NCBI RefSeq assembly: GCF_900103975.1
Contig: NZ_FNIR01000018.1
Coordinates: 1-64,000, forward strand
Length of the DNA stretch: 64,000 nucleotides
From: Klenkia soli
Lineage (GTDB): Bacteria; Actinomycetota; Actinomycetes; Mycobacteriales; Geodermatophilaceae
Reading direction: 5' to 3'
Of this stretch, positions 1 to 8,503 are shown piece after piece; the first letter of the stretch is position 1; every line of letters begins with the position of its first letter. A program made the translations under genes and the position numbers. The notes under the pieces were generated by a model. It saw nothing but the letters and a program-made list of their open reading frames with translations. It did no database searches and was not told where the DNA came from.

Positions 1-843
1 GACGTCCCAGTGCCCGGCGGCCTCGTCGAAGGAGGCGGACTCGACGGTGGTGGAGCTCCAGTAGTTGAGCTCCATGACCTTGGTGTACATCTCCAGCCAG
101 TCGCCGATCTTGTCCTTGGGCGCGAACACCGGCCAGTTCTCCGGGAACGGCAGGTAGGGCAGGTGGTCGTACCAGACCGGGTCGTGCAGGCACAGGGACT
201 TGTAGCGGCTGCGCCACTGGTCCCCGGGCCGGGCGTGCCGGTCCACGACGATGGTGGGGACGTCGAGCTGCCGCAGCCGGGCGCCCAGCGCGATGCCACC
301 CTGCCCGCCGCCGATGACCAGCACGTGCGGCTGACGGGTGTAGCCGAGTTCGGTGGCCTCGGCCTCGCGGCGCTCCAGCCAGGTCTGCCGGTCCTTGTTC
401 GCCCCGTGCTCGGCCCCGCGCGGCCGACCGGGGCCGGCCGGCTCCTCGTGGCCGGTCAGCTCGTAGAGGGTGGTGAGCAGCGTCCAGGCCTGGCCGTCCT
501 GCAGGCGGAGGTGTCCCCGGCCGCGGCCGACGGAGGTGTCGAACTCGATCCACGCCTCGTCGACGCCGTCCGCGCCGGTGGGCTCGGTCCCCTCGGCCAC
601 CCGGAAACCGGTCGGGTCGACCCGGTCGGTCACCTCGGTCAGCCGGGCCCGCACGGCGTCGCGGCCCTCGGCGGTGGTGATGTTCCAGGTGAAGGCGATC
701 AGGTCGCGCCAGAAGCAGGTGGTGGCGAACAGCTCGACGGCGGCGTCGGCGTCGCGGGCGGTCAGCGCGGCCTGGAAGCTGTCCAACCAGGTCTCGACGC
801 GGCCGGCGGGGGTGTCGGTGGGCCGTTCCAGGGTCTGGGTCAT
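1..843 (-). CDS. Flavin-containing monooxygenase-like NAD(P)/FAD oxidoreductase (C-terminus cut by window edge)
   Basis: The 281 visible codons begin at ATG 843 (MTQTLERPTD). Residues about 15-130 look like an NTF2/SnoaL-type alpha+beta domain. A Rossmann FAD site with the glycine-rich motif VLVIGGGQGGIALGARL follows at residues 174-190, and then a stretch with RHARPGDQWRSRYKSLCLHD, typical of flavin monooxygenases of the YUCCA/FMO type. Such enzymes use NADPH and O2 to oxygenate small organic substrates; the substrate cannot be told here. The C-terminal NADPH-binding half lies beyond base 1. The gene is divergent from a GAF regulator 123 bp away, which suggests, but does not prove, that the regulator controls it. 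Confidence 0.85.
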   Translation of the reverse strand, partial: MTQTLERPTDTPAGRVETWLDSFQAALTARDADAAVELFATTCFWRDLIAFTWNITTAEGRDAVRARLTEVTDRVDPTGFRVAEGTEPTGADGVDEAWIEFDTSVGRGRGHLRLQDGQAWTLLTTLYELTGHEEPAGPGRPRGAEHGANKDRQTWLERREAEATELGYTRQPHVLVIGGGQGGIALGARLRQLDVPTIVVDRHARPGDQWRSRYKSLCLHDPVWYDHLPYLPFPENWPVFAPKDKIGDWLEMYTKVMELNYWSSTTVESASFDEAAGHWDV

Positions 844-966
844 GCGGGTGCCTCCTCGCTCGGGCGGCCTCGTCGCCGTCCCGGGCCCATGCCACACCTC
901 CGGCGGGCGCTGCGGCAGGGTTGCAGGGGGTTGCGCGATCGGTGGCCCAGGTCACACGCTGGTCCG

Positions 967-2133
967 GTGCCCAGGCCCCTCATCGACGCCTCGTGGCGAC
1001 GGGTGGCCGCGGCCGGGGTGGACCCGGGCGGCGGCGGAGGGCCGGCGGTGCTCTCGGACGCCGAGATCGCCCGCCGGGTGGTGACCGGCCCGCTCGCGCC
1101 GATGATCCCGGTGCTGCGCGAGCGGTTGGAGCCCGTGGCCCGGGCGTGCGGCCAGCTCGTGGTGGTCACCGGTACCGACGGCACGGTGCTCTGGCAGGGC
1201 GGCGCCCCGGAGGTGCGGCGGCGGGCCGACGGGCTGGGCTTCGTCCCGGGCGCGGCCTGGGACGAGCCCACCGTGGGCACCAACGCGATCGGCACCTGCC
1301 TGGTGCTGGGCACCCCGGTCGGCGTGCACGGCGGGGAGCACTTCGTCGACGGCCACCAGCAGTGGACCTGCGCGGCGGCCCCGCTGCGCGATCCGGTCGG
1401 GGGCGGGCTGCTCGGCGTCGTCGACCTCTCGGGCCCGGCCCGCACCGCGCACCCGGGCGCGCTGGCCCTGGTGTCCGCCGTCGCCGCGCTGGCCGAGCAC
1501 GAGGTGCGGGCGGTGCACGACCGGTCGCTGGACCAGCTGCGCCGGGTGGCCGGCCCACTGCTGGCCCGGGTCGACGGCCGGGCGCTGGTGCTCGCCCCCG
1601 ACGGGCTGACCGCCGCCGCGACCGGGTTCGCCGGACCGGCGCGGGTGGCGCTCCCCGCGGACCTGGACGGCGGCGGACGCCGGGTGCTGCCGGTGCTGGG
1701 GCCCTGCCGGGTGGAACCGCTGCCCGGTGGCTGGCTGGTCCGGCTGGACGACGACGACCCCGCCGTCGCCACCCACGCCGTCCTCGACCTGGCCGGCGAC
1801 CGGCCGCGGCTGCGGGTCGAGGCGGCCACCGGGTCGTGGACCGACGTCCTCGGCCTGCGGCACGCCGAGATCCTGCTGGCCGTCGCCCGGGCGCCGCGCG
1901 GTCTGACCGCCGCCGAGCTGGCCGGTGCCCTGTTCGACGACCCGGCGCGCACGGTCACGGTGCGGGCCGAGGTCTCGCGGCTGCGGCGCACGGTCGGGCC
2001 GCTGCTGGCGACCCGGCCCTACCGGCTCGCCGACGGCGTCACGCTGCAGGTCGTGCTGCCCCCGCCGGGCCGGGTGCTGCTCCCGGGGTCGGTGGCGCCG
2101 GTCGTGCTAGCCGCTCGTCCACGGCTTGGGTGA
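967..2133 (+). CDS. GAF-domain transcriptional regulator with C-terminal winged helix
   Basis: A 388-residue protein. The N-terminal block PLIDASWRR is typical of AcoR-like activators that lack the AAA+ domain. A GAF sensor domain follows (about residues 55-190, with GTNAIGTCL and the HWWC-like stretch HQQWTCAAAPLRDP). A C-terminal HTH/winged helix (GLTAAELAGALFDD...VRAEVSRLRR) is at about residues 315-365. I chose GTG 967 because codons upstream of it in the same frame (from ATG 889) have A/T third positions unlike the rest of the gene; ATG 889 is the alternative start. Its partner is probably the divergent monooxygenase. The 3' end overlaps the convergent YihY gene by 95 nt. Confidence 0.8.
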   Translation: MPRPLIDASWRRVAAAGVDPGGGGGPAVLSDAEIARRVVTGPLAPMIPVLRERLEPVARACGQLVVVTGTDGTVLWQGGAPEVRRRADGLGFVPGAAWDEPTVGTNAIGTCLVLGTPVGVHGGEHFVDGHQQWTCAAAPLRDPVGGGLLGVVDLSGPARTAHPGALALVSAVAALAEHEVRAVHDRSLDQLRRVAGPLLARVDGRALVLAPDGLTAAATGFAGPARVALPADLDGGGRRVLPVLGPCRVEPLPGGWLVRLDDDDPAVATHAVLDLAGDRPRLRVEAATGSWTDVLGLRHAEILLAVARAPRGLTAAELAGALFDDPARTVTVRAEVSRLRRTVGPLLATRPYRLADGVTLQVVLPPPGRVLLPGSVAPVVLAARPRLG

Positions 2134-2914
2134 GCAGCCACCCGGCGATGACCACCAGGTGCAGCAGGAACAGCCACAGGCCGAGGGCGACCACCCCGCC
2201 GACGACCTCCAGCCCGCCGAACGGCGCCCCGATCGACAGGGGGAGCCGGAGGAAGAGCACGAACCCCTGCAGGAACCCGGCCAGCGACGCCGCGGTGAAG
2301 AACGCCCCGATGCCGATCGCCCGCCAGCGCAGCATGCCGGCCGCGACCACCCGGAACCCCCACACCAACGGGCCGACCAGCGCGAACAGCACCGCGTAGA
2401 AGCCGACGGCGACCTCGGCCACCCGCGACCCGAACCCGCCGGTCTGCAGGTCGGCCAGCACCGGGACCACCAGCAGCACCGGGTGCAGCAGGAACGGCGA
2501 GACCAGCAGCAGCGGGACGACGGCCAGCCGGCCCCGCCAGCCGGTGTAGGTGTCCCGCTCGGCGGTGAACCGCAGCAGCGCCCGCCGCAGCCCTTCCCCG
2601 TAGAAGGTCATCGGCAGCAGCGCCAGCACCCCGCCCAGGAAGGTCAGCGTGGTGCCCGCCTCGGCGAGGGCGGCCAGCGCGTCGGGCGCCCCGAGCTCGT
2701 CGGGCAGCACCCCGCCCAGGGTGTCCAGGTACCCGCGCACCGTCTCCGGGCTGGTGAGCAGCGAGGTCAGCGCGATGGCCAGCAGCAGCAGCGGGACGAC
2801 GGAGATCCCCGCGTAGAAGGTCAGGCCGGCCGCGATCAGCGCCAGGTCCCGCCCGCGCAGCCCCCGACGCACGGAGCCCATGAGGAACCGGATCTCTGCA
2901 CGCCACCGGTTCAC
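2039..2914 (-). CDS. YihY/BrkB family integral membrane protein
   Basis: 291 residues from GTG 2914; ATG 2881 is an in-frame alternative. After a short basic N-terminus comes the family signature DLALIAAGLTFYAGISVVPL, then about six hydrophobic segments, including VVPLLLLAIALTSLL, LTFLGGVLALLPMTFYG and a C-terminal GVVALGLWLFLLHLVVIAGW. The tail is Pro/Ala/Gly-rich and disordered. YihY (once misnamed RNase BN) proteins are inner-membrane proteins of uncertain function. The tail is encoded inside the convergent GAF regulator gene. Confidence 0.85.
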   Translation of the reverse strand: MNRWRAEIRFLMGSVRRGLRGRDLALIAAGLTFYAGISVVPLLLLAIALTSLLTSPETVRGYLDTLGGVLPDELGAPDALAALAEAGTTLTFLGGVLALLPMTFYGEGLRRALLRFTAERDTYTGWRGRLAVVPLLLVSPFLLHPVLLVVPVLADLQTGGFGSRVAEVAVGFYAVLFALVGPLVWGFRVVAAGMLRWRAIGIGAFFTAASLAGFLQGFVLFLRLPLSIGAPFGGLEVVGGVVALGLWLFLLHLVVIAGWLLTQAVDERLARPAPPTPGAAPGPAGAARPAA

Positions 2915-2958
2915 CGCACCCACTCCACCACCTGCGCCGCCCCACCGCCGTCCCACCT

Positions 2959-2980
2959 CCCAGAAACCGTGGTTTCCGGG
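2959..2980. repeat. Inverted repeat, copy 1 of a GAAACC-N2-GGTTTC motif
   Basis: CCCaGAAACC, a GT spacer, then GGTTTCcGGG forms a 10-bp dyad with one mismatch. With only two unpaired bases it is more operator-like than hairpin-like. A close relative followed by the same GGGATC lies at 6031-6045. It sits between the Vgb-like gene and YihY, both on minus. Confidence 0.5.
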
Positions 2981-2994
2981 ATCCCCGCGGGGCG

Positions 2995-3879
2995 TCAGGC
3001 GGTGCCGGCCACCACGCGGACGAGGGTGCCGGACTCCAGGGCCACCCGGACCGAGCCGTCGGCGGCGACGGCGAGGCCGTGCGGCTCGCTGCCCGTGCCC
3101 AGGTCGAGCGAGGTCACGCCGCGCTCCGGGTAGACGTGCAGCAGGGCGCCCTGACCCCAGGCCGTCACCCAGCACCCGCCCGCGCCGTCGTCGGCCACGG
3201 CGTGCGGTCGGGGCGTGGTCCCGGGCAGGTCGACGGCGGACACCACGCCCTGCGAGGTCCGGTGACCGATGCGGCCCGCGCCGATCTCGGTCCACCAGAT
3301 GCCGCCGGAGTCGTCCGGGCAGATCCCCACGGGAGCCGCGGCCGGTCCGGTCGGGTGCAGCTCGACGGGGCTGCCCGGCACCCACCGCGCCAGGGCGTCG
3401 GCCTGGTTGAGGGTGCACCAGACCGCGCCGTCGGCGGCGACGGCCACCGCGCCCGGGAACGACCCGGGCGGCAGGTCCACGGCGGCCACGACCCCGCCGT
3501 CCCGGATCCGCAGCAGCGCGCCACCCAGCCCGGCGACCAGGAGGTCCCCGCCGGCGCCGGCGATGCCGTACGGGTCGGTGCCCGCGGGCAGGCCGACGTC
3601 CTGCAGCACCCCGCCGGGTCCGACCAGGCGCAGGCGCTGGTCGCCGGTGCAGGTGACCCACACGCCCTCGCCGGCGGCGTCGACCGCCAGCACCGACGGC
3701 CGGGCGGCGGGGCCGCCGGCGTCGAGGTGGTCGACCCGGGCCCCGGACCCGTCGAACCGCACCCGCGCCACCCGGCCGGAGAACGGCAGCGTCGTCCAGA
3801 GGGCGCCGTCCGGCGTCTCGACGACCGCGTACGGCCCGTCGCCGGCGGTCCCGACCGCGACCTCGTCCACGACCCGCAC
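2995..3879 (-). CDS. Virginiamycin B lyase-like (Vgb family) beta-propeller protein
   Basis: 294 residues, the usual Vgb length, made of repeated PxGIA/PHAV-type propeller blades (e.g. DPYGIAGAGGDLLVAGLGG, SFPGAVAVAADGAVWCTL). Known Vgb lyases linearise streptogramin B at an ester bond without water, using Mg2+ and residues equivalent to His228, Glu268, His270 and Glu284. The counterparts appear here as H226 (RPHAVAD), E265 and H267 (SEPHGLA) and E282 (ALESG), so the active site looks intact. Many actinobacteria carry such proteins with no proven resistance role, so the substrate is open. It is followed on the same strand by YihY, 80 nt away. Confidence 0.8.
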   Translation of the reverse strand: MRVVDEVAVGTAGDGPYAVVETPDGALWTTLPFSGRVARVRFDGSGARVDHLDAGGPAARPSVLAVDAAGEGVWVTCTGDQRLRLVGPGGVLQDVGLPAGTDPYGIAGAGGDLLVAGLGGALLRIRDGGVVAAVDLPPGSFPGAVAVAADGAVWCTLNQADALARWVPGSPVELHPTGPAAAPVGICPDDSGGIWWTEIGAGRIGHRTSQGVVSAVDLPGTTPRPHAVADDGAGGCWVTAWGQGALLHVYPERGVTSLDLGTGSEPHGLAVAADGSVRVALESGTLVRVVAGTA

Positions 3880-3963
3880 GTCGCCCCCTCCCCCGGGGGG
3901 TTGCCCGGCGTCGGCCGATCGTGCGCCGGGGGACCGCGCCGGGGCAACGGGATTCGGCGGGGA

Positions 3964-5994
3964 TCAGCCGACGACGACCTCGCCGGTGAAGCCGGTGACC
4001 TCCACCTCGCCCGTGGCGCTGACCGCCACCGTGACGTCGTCCGCACCGACCCGCAGGCCCTCGACGCGCACCGCGCCCAGCGGGGCCGGGCGCAGCGGCC
4101 GGACCTCCAGCCGGCCGGCGGGGACGTCGGGGCGCAGCCCGAGCACGGCGGTGAGGACGGCGACCGACGCGGCGGCCGACCACGCCTGCGGCCGGCACGA
4201 GGCGGGGTAGGCCAGCGCGCGGCGCACCTCGGTGGCGGCGTCGCCGGCGAACAGCTCGGGCACCCGCCGGTCGAACGACTCGCCCGCCGCCAGCACCCCG
4301 CGGGCCAGCGACCCGGCGACCGCGGCGTGCCCCTCGCGGGCCAGCCCGGTCAGCGCGATCGCGGTGTCGTGCGGCCACACCGAGCCGCAGTGGTAGGTCA
4401 GCGGCCCGTAGCCGCCCGCGGTGGTGGCCATGGTGCGCAGACCGAAACCGGAGTCCATCGCCGGTGAGCCGACCCGGGCGGCCACCGCGGCCGACTCGGC
4501 CGGGTCCAGCAGCCCGGTGCCCAGCAGGTGCGCGATGTTCGAGGTGGGTGCGTCGACGGCGGTCTTGGTGCCGTCGAGGGCGATGGCGGGGTAGCGGCCC
4601 TCGGCGTCGGCGACCCAGAACGCCTCCCGGAACCGACCAGCCAGGTCGGCGGCCCACCCGCGCCAGCGGTCGGCGCCGGGTCGGCCGAAGGCGTCCAGCA
4701 GGGCGGCCCCGGCCAGGGCGGCCTCGTGCGCGTAGCCCTGCGCCTCGCAGAGGGCGATCGGCCCCTCGGCGATCCGGCCGTCGGCGAACCGCACCGAGTC
4801 GTGGCTGTCCTTCCAGCCCTGGTTGGCCAGCCCGGTGCCGGTGCGGTCGAGGTACTCGAGGAACCCGTCGCCGTCCGGGTCGGCGTCGGTGGCCAGCCAC
4901 TCCAGCGCACGCTCCAGCGGGTCGAGCAGGGCCTCGACCTCGGCGGCGGGCAGACCCCAGCGCCAGGCGTCGTGCAGCAGGCAGACCCACAGCGGGGTGG
5001 CGTCGATCGTGCCGAAGTAGACCGGGGGCAGGAAGGGGGTCGTGCCCTCCTCCGCCACGGGGGGCCGGCGGATCTCGTGCAGGATCTTGCCCGGTTCCTC
5101 GCCGGTCGCGTCGTCCCGGCGGGTGCCCTGGCGGGCGGCCAGGGTGCGCAGCGTGCCGCCGGCCAGCTCGGTGCCCAGCGGCAGCAGCAGCCGCGCCGTC
5201 CAGAGGCTGTCCCGGCCGAAGAGGGTCAGGTACCAGGGCGCGCCGGCCGCGGTGAAGACGTCGTCGGGTTCGGTGGTGGTGGCCATCCGCAACCCGGCGA
5301 GGTCCTCCAGCGACTGCTCGACCAGCGGGGCGAGCCGGGAGTCGTCGCAGGTCACCAGCGGGGTCGACCAGCTCGCCGCGGTGCGGGGCGCGGCCGTGAC
5401 CCCACCGGGGTCGACCACGCGGACCGACCAGTCGACCTCCACCGATCCCCGGGGCGGGACGACGACCGACCAGGTCAGCCGGCCGTGCTGCCCGTCGGTC
5501 TCCAGCCCCGGGACGGCGACGACCACCCCGCGGCCGGCCCACCCCTCGCCGTCGGGGGCCACGAGCGGCCGGGTCTGCCCGCTCTTCACCTCCTCGACCG
5601 TGGCCAGGTCTGTGGCGAGGGTCAGCACCACCTCGGCCGCCAACGGCTCGGCCGCGGTCGACACCAGGCGCAGCGTCTCGACCAGCCCGTCGTCCCCGAG
5701 CGTGCGGTGCGTCTCCAGCCGGATGGTCGGGTCCGGGCCCGGGTCGCCCAGCCCGCGCAGGACGGCGACGTGCCGGCTGGTCCCCGTGCCCGTGCTGCCG
5801 CCGCCGATGCCGTCGGGCCGCCGCCCGGCCACGGTCACCTCGACCACCGACAGCGCCCGGACGTCGCCGCAGAACACCCCCTCGGCGCCCTGGCCGCGCA
5901 CCGCGCCGTCCCGGGCCGACAGCACCGTGACCGGCGCCCGGAGGCAGACGTCGAGCTCGTGGACGGTCGGCTGCAGGGCCGCGGTGCTCGTCAT
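3964..5994 (-). CDS. Amylo-alpha-1,6-glucosidase / glycogen-debranching-type glycoside hydrolase
   Basis: 676 residues from ATG 5994. The N-terminal domain (about 1-210, with EGVFCGDVRALS) matches the glycogen debranching N-terminal domain. The rest is an (alpha/alpha)6 barrel with WYLTLFGRDSLWTARLLLPL, GLANQGWKDSHDSVRFADG and HCGSVWPHDTAIAL, typical of GH63/MGH1-like alpha-glycosidases acting on short alpha-glucans or glucosides. No signal peptide is seen, so it is cytoplasmic. It is divergent from a LacI regulator followed by a sugar ABC importer, which suggests it cleaves the imported sugar. Confidence 0.85.
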   Translation of the reverse strand: MTSTAALQPTVHELDVCLRAPVTVLSARDGAVRGQGAEGVFCGDVRALSVVEVTVAGRRPDGIGGGSTGTGTSRHVAVLRGLGDPGPDPTIRLETHRTLGDDGLVETLRLVSTAAEPLAAEVVLTLATDLATVEEVKSGQTRPLVAPDGEGWAGRGVVVAVPGLETDGQHGRLTWSVVVPPRGSVEVDWSVRVVDPGGVTAAPRTAASWSTPLVTCDDSRLAPLVEQSLEDLAGLRMATTTEPDDVFTAAGAPWYLTLFGRDSLWTARLLLPLGTELAGGTLRTLAARQGTRRDDATGEEPGKILHEIRRPPVAEEGTTPFLPPVYFGTIDATPLWVCLLHDAWRWGLPAAEVEALLDPLERALEWLATDADPDGDGFLEYLDRTGTGLANQGWKDSHDSVRFADGRIAEGPIALCEAQGYAHEAALAGAALLDAFGRPGADRWRGWAADLAGRFREAFWVADAEGRYPAIALDGTKTAVDAPTSNIAHLLGTGLLDPAESAAVAARVGSPAMDSGFGLRTMATTAGGYGPLTYHCGSVWPHDTAIALTGLAREGHAAVAGSLARGVLAAGESFDRRVPELFAGDAATEVRRALAYPASCRPQAWSAAASVAVLTAVLGLRPDVPAGRLEVRPLRPAPLGAVRVEGLRVGADDVTVAVSATGEVEVTGFTGEVVVG

Positions 5995-6030
5995 TCGACC
6001 GATCCAACCGGAACCAGGTCCCAACTCGCA

Positions 6031-6045
6031 AGAACCGCGGTTTCT
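6031..6045. repeat. Inverted repeat, copy 2 of the AGAA(A)CC...GGTTTCT motif
   Basis: AGAACCGCGGTTTCT followed by GGGATC, lying between the divergent debranching enzyme and LacI regulator. It differs from the copy at 2959-2980 by a few bases. It could be an operator or a recurring intergenic palindrome of this genome. Confidence 0.45.
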
Positions 6046-6132
6046 GGGATCGGGTGGGCTTGACAGGCCAGCACCGGGAGGCGCACTGTGCCTGTCGTCA
6101 CTTGGAACGGTCAAATGGGCAGGGAGGTCTCG

Positions 6133-7209
6133 GTGGACCCGGACGACGGCGTCGAGCGCCCCACCCTGGCCAGCGTCGCAGCGCTCGCCCAGGTCTCCAA
6201 GCAGACCGTGAGCAACGTGCTCAACGCCCCGCACCTGGTCAGCGAGACCACCCTCGACCGGGTCCGCGCCGTCATCGACGAGGTCGGCTACCGCCCGCTG
6301 CGGGCCGCCCAGCAGATGCGCAGCCACCGCTCGCAGCTCATCGGCATCCGCATCGACCCGGTGCGCGAGGGCATCGGCGGCATCGTGCTCGACCAGTTCC
6401 TGCACGCCCTCACCCGCAGCGCCGAGGAGTCCGGGCACCGCATGGTGCTGTTCACCGCCGACGACGCCGAGGCCGAGGTCGGCGCCTACGACGAGCTGGT
6501 CGCCTCGTTCGCCGTCGACGCGTTCGTGCTCACCGGCACCTCGCACGGAGACCCCCGCACCGCCTGGCTGCGCCGCCGCCGGCTCCCGGTGGCCAGCTTC
6601 GGCCGACCCTGGGACGACCCGGCCGGCCGCAGCTGGGTGGACACCGACGGCGCCGCCGGAACCCGGGCGGCCGTCGAGCACCTGGTCGCCCAGGGCCACA
6701 CCCGGATCGCCTTCCTGGGCTGGCCGGCCGGTTCGGGCACCGGCGACGACCGCCGCGCGGGCTGGAGCTCCGCCATGGCCGACGCCGGCCTGCCAATCGC
6801 CGGGCTGGACGCCGGGCTGCCCGACGACCCCGCCGTCGCCCAGGCCACCGCGCTGGGGCTGGTCGCCGCCCGCGGCGTCACCGCCCTGGTCTGCGCCTCG
6901 GACTCCCTCGCCCTCGGCGCGCTCGGCGCGGTGCAGGAGCTCGGCCGCCGTCCGGGTGCCGACGTCGCCGTGGTCGGGTTCGACGACAGCCCGGTGGCCG
7001 CGGCGATCGGGCTCAGCTCCGTGGCCCAGCCGGTCGCCGCCGCCGCGGCCGCCTGCATCGGGCTGCTCCGCGGCCAGCTCGACCCCGGTCCCGGGCAGGT
7101 CGCCGACGAGCCCGTCCTGCTGACCCCCCGCCTGGTCGTGCGCGCGTCGTCCGACCGCGGCACGGCCGCCGTCCCCACCGCCACCCCGCCGGTCCTGCCC
7201 GCCCCCTGA
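6133..7209 (+). CDS. LacI family transcriptional regulator of the adjacent sugar operon
   Basis: 358 residues. The HTH is at the N-terminus (LASVAALAQVSKQTVSNVLN), followed by the LacI hinge (RPLRAAQQMRSHRSQLIGI) and a periplasmic-binding-like sugar domain ending in VVGFDDSPVAAAIGLSSVAQP. GTG 6133 is chosen because AGGGAGG lies 5 nt upstream; ATG 6115 and GTG 6088 are in-frame alternatives. The importer genes follow 55 nt downstream on the same strand. It probably represses itself, the importer and the divergent glycosidase, released by a sugar ligand. Confidence 0.88.
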   Translation: MDPDDGVERPTLASVAALAQVSKQTVSNVLNAPHLVSETTLDRVRAVIDEVGYRPLRAAQQMRSHRSQLIGIRIDPVREGIGGIVLDQFLHALTRSAEESGHRMVLFTADDAEAEVGAYDELVASFAVDAFVLTGTSHGDPRTAWLRRRRLPVASFGRPWDDPAGRSWVDTDGAAGTRAAVEHLVAQGHTRIAFLGWPAGSGTGDDRRAGWSSAMADAGLPIAGLDAGLPDDPAVAQATALGLVAARGVTALVCASDSLALGALGAVQELGRRPGADVAVVGFDDSPVAAAIGLSSVAQPVAAAAAACIGLLRGQLDPGPGQVADEPVLLTPRLVVRASSDRGTAAVPTATPPVLPAP

Positions 7210-7264
7210 CCAGCCCCGACCGGTGGCACCGAGGCCGCCGGTCCCTCGACGAGGAGGAACCCCC

Positions 7265-8503
7265 ATGAGATCGCCCATCCGCCGGTCCGCGCAGGCGGCC
7301 GTCGCCGTCGCCGCGCTCTCCCTGGCCGCCGCCTGCGGCGGCGGGTTCGACGACACCGCCGAGCAGCAGGAGTCCGGCAGCGCCTCGCTGACCATGCTCA
7401 TCGCCAGCTCCGGCGACGCCGAGACCCAGGCCGTGCAGGACCAGGTCGCCGCCTACGAGCAGGAGTCGGGCAACACCGTCGACGTCCAGGTCGCCGCGGA
7501 CCTCTCGCAGGAGCTCGCCCAGGGCTTCGCCGGCGGCAACCCGCCGGACGTGTTCTACCTGGACGCCAGCCGCCTGGCCGACCAGGCGGACGCCGGCAAC
7601 CTGTTCCCCTACGTGGACCAGGTCGACGACGTCGACGACTTCTACCCGAACCTGATCGACGCCTTCACCTACCAGGACACGCAGTACTGCCTGCCCAAGG
7701 ACTTCTCCACCCTCGCCCTGGAGATCAACGACGCCGCGTGGTCGGCCGCCGGGCTCACCGAGGCCGACTACCCGACCACCTGGGAGCAGCTGGCCACCGT
7801 CGCGCAGCGGCTGACCACCGGCACGCAGACCGGTCTGGTCATCGGCGACACCCGCGACCGGGTCGGCGCCTTCATGGTCGAGGCCGGTGGCTGGTTCCTC
7901 AACGGCGACGGCACCGAGGCCACCGTCGACAGCTCCGAGAACCTCGAGGCGCTGCAGTACCTGCAGACCAACCTCGCGGCGGGGAGCTTCAGGTACCCCA
8001 GCGGGGTGGACGCCGGTTGGGGCGGCGAGGCCTTCGGCACCGGCAAGGCCGCGATGACCATCGAGGGCAACTGGCTGGTCGGCGCCATGGAGGCCGACTA
8101 CCCGGACGTCGGCTACACCGTCGTCCCGCTGCCCGAGGGCCCCGGCGGCCCCGGCACCCTGTCGTTCACCAACTGCCTGGCCGTCGCCGCCGACAGCGAC
8201 GCGCAGGACGCCGCGGTCGACCTCGCCACCTACCTGACCGGGGCGGACGCGATGACCGCGCTCACCCAGGACACCGGCGTGCTGCCCTCGCGCCAGTCGC
8301 TGGCCGACGCCTACCTGCAGCAGTTCCCCGAGCGGCAGGCCTACATCGACGGCGCCGAGTACGCCCAGGGCCCGGTCAACGCACCGGGTGCCGAGCAGGT
8401 GCTGCTGGACTTCGACAGCCAGCTCGGCGGCCTGGCCACCGGTGACCCGCAGGCGATCCTCGACTCGACCCAGACCAACCTCGAGCAGGCGATCGGCGGA
8501 TGA
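7265..8503 (+). CDS. Sugar ABC transporter substrate-binding lipoprotein
   Basis: 412 residues. ATG 7265 is preceded by GAGGAGGAA. The signal peptide ends in a lipobox LAAAC at about residue 22, so the protein is membrane-anchored outside the cell. The fold is that of family 1 extracellular binding proteins (GGNPPDVFYLDASRLADQ, GKAAMTIEGNWLVGAM), which bind oligosaccharides. It is the first structural gene of the importer operon, overlapping the first permease by 4 nt (ATGA). Confidence 0.92.
   Translation: MRSPIRRSAQAAVAVAALSLAAACGGGFDDTAEQQESGSASLTMLIASSGDAETQAVQDQVAAYEQESGNTVDVQVAADLSQELAQGFAGGNPPDVFYLDASRLADQADAGNLFPYVDQVDDVDDFYPNLIDAFTYQDTQYCLPKDFSTLALEINDAAWSAAGLTEADYPTTWEQLATVAQRLTTGTQTGLVIGDTRDRVGAFMVEAGGWFLNGDGTEATVDSSENLEALQYLQTNLAAGSFRYPSGVDAGWGGEAFGTGKAAMTIEGNWLVGAMEADYPDVGYTVVPLPEGPGGPGTLSFTNCLAVAADSDAQDAAVDLATYLTGADAMTALTQDTGVLPSRQSLADAYLQQFPERQAYIDGAEYAQGPVNAPGAEQVLLDFDSQLGGLATGDPQAILDSTQTNLEQAIGG

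Noticed and set aside
10-966. Plus-strand ORF extension upstream of the GAF regulator
   Set aside because: It is the opposite strand of the monooxygenase gene; its proline- and glycine-rich translation has no domain, and the reverse strand has a clear FAD motif.
5995-7401. Minus-strand extension upstream of the debranching enzyme
   Set aside because: It overlaps the LacI gene and the start of the binding-protein gene on plus, which have intact domains.
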